A DNA stretch of 5,705 bases from positions 1-5,705 of the forward strand of contig CADCRB010000350.1 in the NCBI GenBank assembly GCA_902803745.1, read 5' to 3'. The notes below the pieces were generated by a model, which worked only from the letters and a program-made list of their open reading frames with translations, was not told the origin of the DNA and ran no database searches. The translations under genes were made by a program, and so were the position numbers. Source of the stretch: an uncultured Lachnospiraceae bacterium (lineage in GTDB: Bacteria > Bacillota > Clostridia > Lachnospirales > Lachnospiraceae). This document shows positions 1-4,509 of the stretch, piece after piece. The number at the start of each line of letters is the position of its first letter. Position 1 is the first letter of the stretch.

Positions 1-52
1 ATCAGAAATTTTCATTCCGTACTTGGCAGGATCCGAAGGATCCTGTCCGAAG

Positions 53-87
53 GATTAAAAATCAAGTTCCTTACTTGATTTTTAACC
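53..87. other. AT-rich hairpin of repeat copy 1
   Basis: Arms TTAAAAATCAAG (55-66) and CTTGATTTTTAA (74-85) form a perfect 12-bp stem around the 7-nt loop TTCCTTA (67-73). Flanking GG (52-53) and CC (86-87) can pair further across a single bulged A. The stem is followed by no free T-tract, because the T-run lies inside the stem. It is therefore an atypical terminator on either strand, although it could weakly terminate in both directions. Confidence 0.7.
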
Positions 88-124
88 ATTGTACTTGGCA
101 GGATCCTACGGATCCTGTCCGTAG

Positions 125-159
125 GATTAAAAAACGTGTTCCTTACACGTTTTTTAACC
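125..159. other. AT-rich hairpin of repeat copy 2, covarying with copy 1
   Basis: Arms TTAAAAAACGTG (127-138) and CACGTTTTTTAA (146-157) again give a perfect 12-bp stem around the identical loop TTCCTTA (139-145). Relative to copy 1, three positions in the left arm have changed and all three partners in the right arm have changed to keep pairing (T:A to A:T, A:T to G:C, A:T to T:A). This is direct evidence that pairing, not the base sequence, has been maintained. Confidence 0.75.
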
Positions 160-168
160 GCTGTATTT

Positions 169-174
169 GGCAGG
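169..174 (+). promoter_or_regulatory. probable ribosome binding site inside repeat copy 3
   Basis: GGCAGG is the only purine-rich Shine-Dalgarno-like stretch ahead of the ATG at 188. The 13-nt gap is longer than usual, so initiation may be weak. The same GGCAGG is in the hairpin arm of the full repeat copies, so in copies 1 and 2 it would be sequestered in a stem, whereas in the collapsed copy 3 it is exposed. Confidence 0.4.
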
Positions 175-187
175 ATTAAAAATTTAA

Positions 188-1036
188 ATGGATAAGAACC
201 GCAGATTTTCACTTAAGACATTGAATATCGTAATGATCATCATTGCCGCCTCGATATCGGCGGTTCTTTTCTATACAATGCTGCAGACCTCAAAGATCAA
301 TAACGACGCGGATCACGTAACGCAGGATCTGATCTCTTCTAAAAACAGCGCATACGAGCTTCAGGTGGCATCGGACTACCTCACGGAGCAGGTGCGCTGC
401 TTTGTCATCACTGGAGATAAAGAATACCTGGATAATTATTTTGAAGAAGCCAAGACGACCAAAAGACGTGATAATGCGCTCGCTGAGCTTGAAAAGCAAT
501 ACGGAGGCAGCGAAGCTTTTAGCAATCTGAGCGGAGCCATGGCAGAATCCACGGAGCTTATGCAAAGCGAATATTATGCCATGCGTCTTGCTGTGGATGC
601 GTACGGATATGACATATCTGATTTTCCGGAAGAGATACAGGCAATAAAGCCTGAAGAGTGGACGGCTGCTCTTACGCCCGAAGAAAAAAAGAATGAAGCG
701 GAAAAGATCTTATTCGGAAATGATTATCAGAAAAGAAAGAATTCAATCTCTAAATATATGCAAAGCTGCCTTGCGGAGCTCGATGCCGAGATGGTAAAGG
801 TGCAGTCTGAAGCCGCGGCAAGACTTGATCATCAGGTATTTTTCGAGCATCTCCTCACAATACTGCTGATCGCAGTATTGCTCGGAAACGTTCTTATTAC
901 TTCACTTCTTGTGATAATGCCTGTAAGGAAATGCGTGAAGCTCATAAATGACGGGAAAGAGATCCCGGAAAAGGGAGCTTATGAGATAGCATTTCTCGCT
1001 CACATCTGCAATAAAAGCTCTTCCTCGAAGAGCTGA
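188..1036 (+). CDS. membrane sensor protein lacking its output domain (truncated diguanylate-cyclase-type sensor)
   Basis: This 282-residue protein has two predicted membrane helices, at about residues 12-32 and 222-244. They bracket an extracytoplasmic segment of about 190 residues rich in Glu, Ala and Lys that looks mostly helical, like a four-helix ligand-sensing bundle. After the second helix comes a short juxtamembrane stretch with the motif KGAYEIAFLAH (residues 262-272). In Lachnospiraceae sensor proteins this kind of motif usually leads through a coiled coil into a GGDEF domain (recalled family knowledge). Here the protein ends about ten residues later, with the tail SSSSKS, and no GGDEF, histidine kinase or methyl-accepting domain follows in any frame before the convergent gene. 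The start at 188 is chosen because it places a short basic N-terminus before the first helix; the next Met lies inside that helix. As it stands the protein could sense or dimerise but has no visible enzymatic output, so it may be a pseudogene remnant or a dominant-negative partner. The exact family is uncertain. Confidence 0.8.
   Translation: MDKNRRFSLKTLNIVMIIIAASISAVLFYTMLQTSKINNDADHVTQDLISSKNSAYELQVASDYLTEQVRCFVITGDKEYLDNYFEEAKTTKRRDNALAELEKQYGGSEAFSNLSGAMAESTELMQSEYYAMRLAVDAYGYDISDFPEEIQAIKPEEWTAALTPEEKKNEAEKILFGNDYQKRKNSISKYMQSCLAELDAEMVKVQSEAAARLDHQVFFEHLLTILLIAVLLGNVLITSLLVIMPVRKCVKLINDGKEIPEKGAYEIAFLAHICNKSSSSKS
1010..1034 (-). terminator. intrinsic terminator of the SDR gene, inside the 3' end of the sensor gene
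   Basis: Read on the - strand, AGCTCTTC, loop GAG, GAAGAGCT form a perfect 8-bp stem (1034 to 1016), followed by a T-rich tail TTTATT (1015 to 1010). It begins 14 nt after the SDR stop codon, the classic position for a Rho-independent terminator. On the + strand the hairpin is not followed by a T-tract, so it serves mainly the - strand gene. It overlaps the last six sense codons of the convergent sensor gene and the first base of its stop codon. Confidence 0.75.
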
Positions 1037-1047
1037 TCTGATCCTCT

Positions 1048-1824
1048 TTACATGCAGGTATATCCGCCGTCGACCGGAAGGGCTATGCCTGTCACATAGG
1101 AAGAATTAGGCGAAGCAAGGAATACAACTGCAGTATCAAGCTCGCCTTCATTTCCGTATCTCTCCAGCGGGATCATTGTCTTAGCATTCTGCTGGAAGAA
1201 ATCGCTGTTTAAGGTTTCCGTGGTCAGCGGGGTATAGAAATATCCCGGACAGATCGAGTTTACGGTGATCCCGTATGCTCCCCACTCTGCCGCAAGCGCT
1301 CTTGTGAGATTTACGACTCCGCCCTTTGCAGCATGGTACGGAGCAGATCCCGCTACCTTGTTTCCCACGAGACCATACATGGATGCTATATTGATGATGC
1401 GTCCGTATTTCGCAGGTATCATTGCCTGATTTGCGACGGCGCGGGCAAACTTGAAGGTACCGAAAAGATCAACGTCAAATTCCTTCTGGAACTGCTCATC
1501 AGTGATATTCTCTGCATGATCCACGGCACCTGTTCCGGCGTTATTTACGAGGATATCCACGCGGCCGAAACGATCCATGACAGTTTTGACTGTTTCTTCT
1601 ATTTCATCGGTCTTAGTTATATCACAGCGGATAGGGAGAGTCTCCACTCCGTGCTCCTTTTCTATTTCCCTGCAAACCTGCTCCAGCATATCCATCCTGC
1701 GGGCAATGGCCACGATCTTACAGCCCTGGTTTGCGAGAGCATTTGCCATCTGAACTCCCAGACCTGAGGAGCATCCGGTCACGATGGCTACGTTTCCTGT
1801 GATCTCAAAAATTCTCTTAAACAT
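1048..1824 (-). CDS. SDR-family NAD(P)-dependent oxidoreductase
   Basis: This is a 258-residue classical short-chain dehydrogenase/reductase, full length for the family (about 250) and cytosolic. It has the Rossmann cofactor motif TGCSSGLG (residues 16-23), an Arg pair at 42-43 just after the second strand that favours NADP(H), the adenine-side Asp in CDIT (67-70), NNAG (94-97), catalytic Ser148, Tyr163 and Lys167 (YHAAK), and the PGY motif at 193-195. The C-terminus ends SSYVTGIALPVDGGYTCM, typical of the gluconate 5-dehydrogenase / 3-oxoacyl-ACP reductase-like branch. The tetrad Asn position (usually VNLxG) appears as Asp119 in VDLFG. The substrate cannot be told from sequence; sugar-acid or polyol oxidoreduction is a guess. 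Start: the ATG at 1824 gives the usual N-terminus. A GTG at 1836 would add four residues (MSGI) but has a Shine-Dalgarno match too close to it. The gene is monocistronic, with its own promoter and terminator. Confidence 0.9.
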   Translation of the reverse strand: MFKRIFEITGNVAIVTGCSSGLGVQMANALANQGCKIVAIARRMDMLEQVCREIEKEHGVETLPIRCDITKTDEIEETVKTVMDRFGRVDILVNNAGTGAVDHAENITDEQFQKEFDVDLFGTFKFARAVANQAMIPAKYGRIINIASMYGLVGNKVAGSAPYHAAKGGVVNLTRALAAEWGAYGITVNSICPGYFYTPLTTETLNSDFFQQNAKTMIPLERYGNEGELDTAVVFLASPNSSYVTGIALPVDGGYTCM

Positions 1825-1871
1825 AATACCTGACACCTGCCTTTCAGTTATAAAGATTGTCGTTTCAATAC

Positions 1872-1900
1872 ATCATACCATAAATAACTTATATAAAACA
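1872..1900 (-). promoter_or_regulatory. candidate promoter for the SDR gene
   Basis: On the - strand, TGG-TATGAT is a good extended -10 (TATGAT at 1877-1872, TGG at 1880-1878). The -35 region 17 nt upstream (1900-1895, TGTTTT) is a poor match, so the call rests on the extended -10. It would give a leader of roughly 40 nt before the ATG at 1824. Confidence 0.45.
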
Positions 1901-1930
1901 TCCGGTATCAGGGCAACAAATAGGTTGATA

Positions 1931-1960
1931 TTTAAAAGGAAAAGAGCTATATGGTAGAAT
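1931..1960 (+). promoter_or_regulatory. candidate promoter for the kinase gene
   Basis: The sequence ATATGGTAGAAT contains an extended -10 (TGG then TAGAAT at 1955-1960). A weak -35 TTTAAA lies at 1931-1936 with 18-bp spacing; the better-looking TTGATA at 1925-1930 is too far away (24 bp). A transcript would start near 1967, giving about 35 nt of leader with AAAGGA at 1982-1987, 14 nt before the ATG at 2002. Confidence 0.5.
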
Positions 1961-2001
1961 ATTAGAGCAGCGTGGTTCGCTAAAGGAATGGTATTTAAAA
2001 A

Positions 2002-4509
2002 ATGATCACTGTAAATGACAGGAAATTGTGCGAAAACTGTTTTATGGAGACGGATCAGGAGCCGTGCCCTTTTTGCAGTTATGATAAAAGCCGCAGGAAG
2101 AGGGATATCACCGTTCTTGAAATGGGAAGCATCCTGGACGGACGCTACATGACGGGCGGTGTCATAGGCAAGGGAGGCTTCGGCATTACCTATCTTGCCT
2201 ATGATATAAAGCTTGATAAGCGGGTAGCTGTCAAGGAATATTACCCCAGAGGGATAGCGACCAGAGGTGAAGACAGGGTTACCGTCTCGGCATCTGATGA
2301 GAACTCAGAGAAGACTTTCAGGGACGGGGCAGAGCGTTTCTATAAAGAAGCAGAGCTTGTCTCGCGATTCAACGGTAATCCAAATATTGTTAACGTCTAT
2401 GATTTCTTCCGTGAGAATGACACCGTATATTTTACGATGGGCTTTCTTAAGGGAGAAACTCTCAAAACGTATATCAATACAAAGGGACACATCACGGAAG
2501 GTCAGGCAATGAGCGTTTATAATTGCGTGACAGATGCCCTTCTTATCACTCACAGCATGAATATCCTTCATCGCGATATCTCACCAGACAATATTATGCT
2601 CTGCAATGACGGAACGATAAAGCTGATCGATTTCGGCGCTGCAAGGCAGGTACTGGCTGAGGAGTCGCACAGCCTTTCGGTAATACTGAAGCAGGGTTAT
2701 GCTCCGCTTGAACAGTATCAGAGGAAGGGAAAGCAGGGGCCATGGACTGACATATATGCTCTCGGTGCGACAATATATACGGCGCTTACAGGAGAATATC
2801 TATATGATCCGATGTCACGCATGGAGGATGACAGCGAATTTCAGAATAATCTCCATGGGATTTCGGAAGGGCTTTGGAATGTAATAAAAAAGTCTACAAT
2901 GCTTCAGATAAAAGAGCGGTATCAGGATATCATAGAGCTTAAGAAGGATCTTACGGCGCTGAAGATAAAGGCGGAGCCCTTTGAGGATACAGGGAATTCC
3001 GACATCAGGCTCTGCGATCAATCCGACGTGACTGAGCTTCCGCCCACTGATGCTGAAACAGCAGATCCGAATGAAACTGTGCTGCTCGGTGCCAACTCAG
3101 GAGGAGACGATAATGCAACGGTTCTGCTTGGTGCCGGATCAGGTGGAGATGATAATGCGACGGTTCTGCTTGGTGCCAACTCAGGAGGAGACGATAATGC
3201 AACGGTTCTGCTTGGCGCCAATTCAGGAGGAGACGATAATTCAACGGTTCTGCCTGGCGCACATTCAGCAGAAGACGATAAAGCGACTGGCCTGCTGACA
3301 CCCGGGTCGAGCCGGAATGAAGATGAGGCTCTCCTTATGAACTCAGAAGAGAGTCGTGGAGAAAAAGAGACTGTCCTTTCCGGAGAGAAGAATTTACGCG
3401 ATACTGACAAGACTAAAGCAAAACGCGAAAGGACAAAAAAAGGTAAATCCCCGAAAAGGGCAGTAACAATTATTGTCGCAGCAGCTGCAGTCATTATTGT
3501 TGCTCTGATAGCCTTACGTTTCCGGACAGGCGGTAAGTGCGGAGATGATGTAAGCTGGAAATATAAAAACGGAGTGATGACCTTCTCCGGAACCGGAAGA
3601 ATAGATAAATATCCATCCACTCCATATCATGCCAGAGAGGTTGTTGTAGAAGACGGGATCACTGATGTACCTCAGGATTTCATTCATTATGATAACTCAA
3701 CCTTTTTCAGGAGGATAAGAGGCAGTAGGTACAGTGAGATCACCAAAGTGAAGCTGGCTGACTCCGTGAATACGATCGGATCCAGATCTTTTTCCAGTCC
3801 CTGTATCGAAGAGATCGATATGCCGAAGGAAATGGAAAAAATTAATGGCGGCGCTTTTATTCAATGTGAGAAGCTTAAAAGCATAGATATCCCTGCAGGG
3901 ATCACCATTATTGGCGGTGTTACTTTTAACGACTGTTACAGTCTGAAAGATGTAAATCTTCCGGAGGGGATCACCATCATAGATGACGGTGCATTTTGGA
4001 ATTGCAGAGATTTAGCTCAGATAGATCTTCCCGATACTCTGTCTGAAATACATGAGGATTCCTTCAGAAGATGCTATGCATTAAAGGAGATATCGATCCC
4101 GGCGAGCGTTACCGTGATAGAAAAAGGAGCCTTTGAAGATGCAGGTCTTGAAGTGATCCACTATCAGGGCACTGTTGAACAATGGAAAAAAATAGAAGGA
4201 AGCTATGAGCTGCAGAATGCGGGAAACGTAAGGATCAGTTTTACAGCCGAACCGGTGAGTGATAATACTTCAGAGCAGACTGAAGATGCGTCAGAATCAA
4301 CTGCCAGTATAAAGATCATCAATGATATAGTGAACATATATGAAGAACCTGATCCGGTGTCCCATTATGATACATTGTTTTCAGTAGAAGGCCTTATTTA
4401 TCAGGCCGATGACATGAAGAACGGAATGTTCCGGATCCGGTATGAGGATGAAAACAATAATTTCAAATACGGCTGGATAGAAAACGGGGATGCTGAGTTT
4501 ATAGACTGA
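2002..4509 (+). CDS. membrane Ser/Thr protein kinase with zinc ribbon, BspA-like LRR and SH3-like domains
   Basis: This 835-residue protein begins with a zinc-ribbon-like CxxC-x8-CxxC (Cys10, 13, 22, 25). The Hanks-type kinase domain spans about residues 45-320: glycine loop GKGGFG (56-61), ATP-binding Lys78 (VAVKEYYP), catalytic HRDISPDN (Asp192, Asn197) and DFG (210-212) are all intact, so it should be active. Next comes a low-complexity acidic linker with a 14-residue repeat containing TVLLG (357-426, then degenerate copies to about 469). A basic stretch and one transmembrane helix (about 487-505) follow. The outer part starts CGDDVSWKYKNGVMTFSGTG, the usual opening of BspA-type LRR_5 domains, with about five LRR units (about 580-725) ending in GTVEQWKKI. 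A C-terminal SH3-like domain (about 770-834) carries VNIYEEP and YGWI. The predicted topology is kinase inside, LRR and SH3 outside: a receptor kinase that uses these instead of PASTA domains to bind surface ligands. The ligand is unknown. The gene has its own promoter, and its 3' end overlaps the convergent DHH gene. Confidence 0.92.
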   Translation: MITVNDRKLCENCFMETDQEPCPFCSYDKSRRKRDITVLEMGSILDGRYMTGGVIGKGGFGITYLAYDIKLDKRVAVKEYYPRGIATRGEDRVTVSASDENSEKTFRDGAERFYKEAELVSRFNGNPNIVNVYDFFRENDTVYFTMGFLKGETLKTYINTKGHITEGQAMSVYNCVTDALLITHSMNILHRDISPDNIMLCNDGTIKLIDFGAARQVLAEESHSLSVILKQGYAPLEQYQRKGKQGPWTDIYALGATIYTALTGEYLYDPMSRMEDDSEFQNNLHGISEGLWNVIKKSTMLQIKERYQDIIELKKDLTALKIKAEPFEDTGNSDIRLCDQSDVTELPPTDAETADPNETVLLGANSGGDDNATVLLGAGSGGDDNATVLLGANSGGDDNATVLLGANSGGDDNSTVLPGAHSAEDDKATGLLTPGSSRNEDEALLMNSEESRGEKETVLSGEKNLRDTDKTKAKRERTKKGKSPKRAVTIIVAAAAVIIVALIALRFRTGGKCGDDVSWKYKNGVMTFSGTGRIDKYPSTPYHAREVVVEDGITDVPQDFIHYDNSTFFRRIRGSRYSEITKVKLADSVNTIGSRSFSSPCIEEIDMPKEMEKINGGAFIQCEKLKSIDIPAGITIIGGVTFNDCYSLKDVNLPEGITIIDDGAFWNCRDLAQIDLPDTLSEIHEDSFRRCYALKEISIPASVTVIEKGAFEDAGLEVIHYQGTVEQWKKIEGSYELQNAGNVRISFTAEPVSDNTSEQTEDASESTASIKIINDIVNIYEEPDPVSHYDTLFSVEGLIYQADDMKNGMFRIRYEDENNNFKYGWIENGDAEFID
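3070..3279 (+). repeat. 42-bp in-frame minisatellite (five copies) in the kinase linker
   Basis: Five consecutive 42-bp units start at 3070, 3112, 3154, 3196 and 3238. They encode N-x-TVLLGA-x-SGGDD variants; copies 1-4 are near identical and copy 5 reads NSTVLPGAHSAEDD. Degenerate relatives continue to about residue 469 (KATGLL, KETVLSG). The DNA copies differ mainly at third codon positions, apart from the N/G change in copy 2. The length is a multiple of three, so copy number could vary without a frameshift. Confidence 0.9.

Larger units (their letters stand above)
19..187. repeat. 72-bp tandem hairpin repeat array (two full copies plus a collapsed third)
   Basis: Copies start at 19, 91 and 163, an exact 72-bp period. 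Each begins GTA(C/T)TTGGCAGGAT. Copies 1 (19-90) and 2 (91-162) share the same plan: a GC-richer hairpin with arms CAGGATCC/GGATCCTG and a 3-nt loop, a TCC-nnn-GGA spacer, then an AT-rich 12-bp hairpin with loop TTCCTTA, ending in AACC. They differ only in the triplets GAA versus TAC and GAA versus GTA, in three base pairs of the second stem, and in two bases at the end of the unit. Copy 3 (163-187) lacks the first hairpin and most of the second, and runs into the start codon at 188. The left edge near 1-18 shows no clear earlier copy. I do not recognise the repeat family. It could act as RNA or as folded single-stranded DNA, and the direction of function is unknown. Confidence 0.85.

Noticed and set aside
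19..187. A CRISPR-like array or an integron attC series.
   Set aside because: There are no unique spacers between constant repeats: the variable bases lie in paired arms within one unit. No cas gene, integrase or gene cassette is in the window.
12..212. A - strand open frame of 66 codons across the 72-bp repeats, giving a protein with 24-residue repeats.
   Set aside because: 72 is a multiple of three, so a stop-free frame repeats automatically. The differences between copies are compensatory for base pairing rather than silent in this frame, and it runs into the sensor gene.
1333..1767. A 144-codon + strand open frame inside the SDR gene.
   Set aside because: It lies opposite a gene with all SDR catalytic motifs, and its translation shows no recognisable domain.
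1825..2001. A riboswitch or structured leader between the divergent genes.
   Set aside because: The 177 bp are AT-rich with only a short split ATACC/GGTAT inverted repeat. The two promoters leave leaders of only about 35-40 nt, too short for a riboswitch.
1988..2005. A five-codon leader peptide (MVFKK) whose stop overlaps the kinase ATG as ATGA.
   Set aside because: The AAAGGA lies directly against its ATG, far too close for initiation, and such a short frame is expected by chance. The AAAGGA is better read as the (distant) ribosome binding site for 2002.
3018..3620. A long - strand open frame (200 codons) opposite the kinase linker.
   Set aside because: It is a shadow of the repetitive, codon-biased minisatellite; its repeats simply mirror the 42-bp units, and it lies wholly within the well-supported kinase gene.
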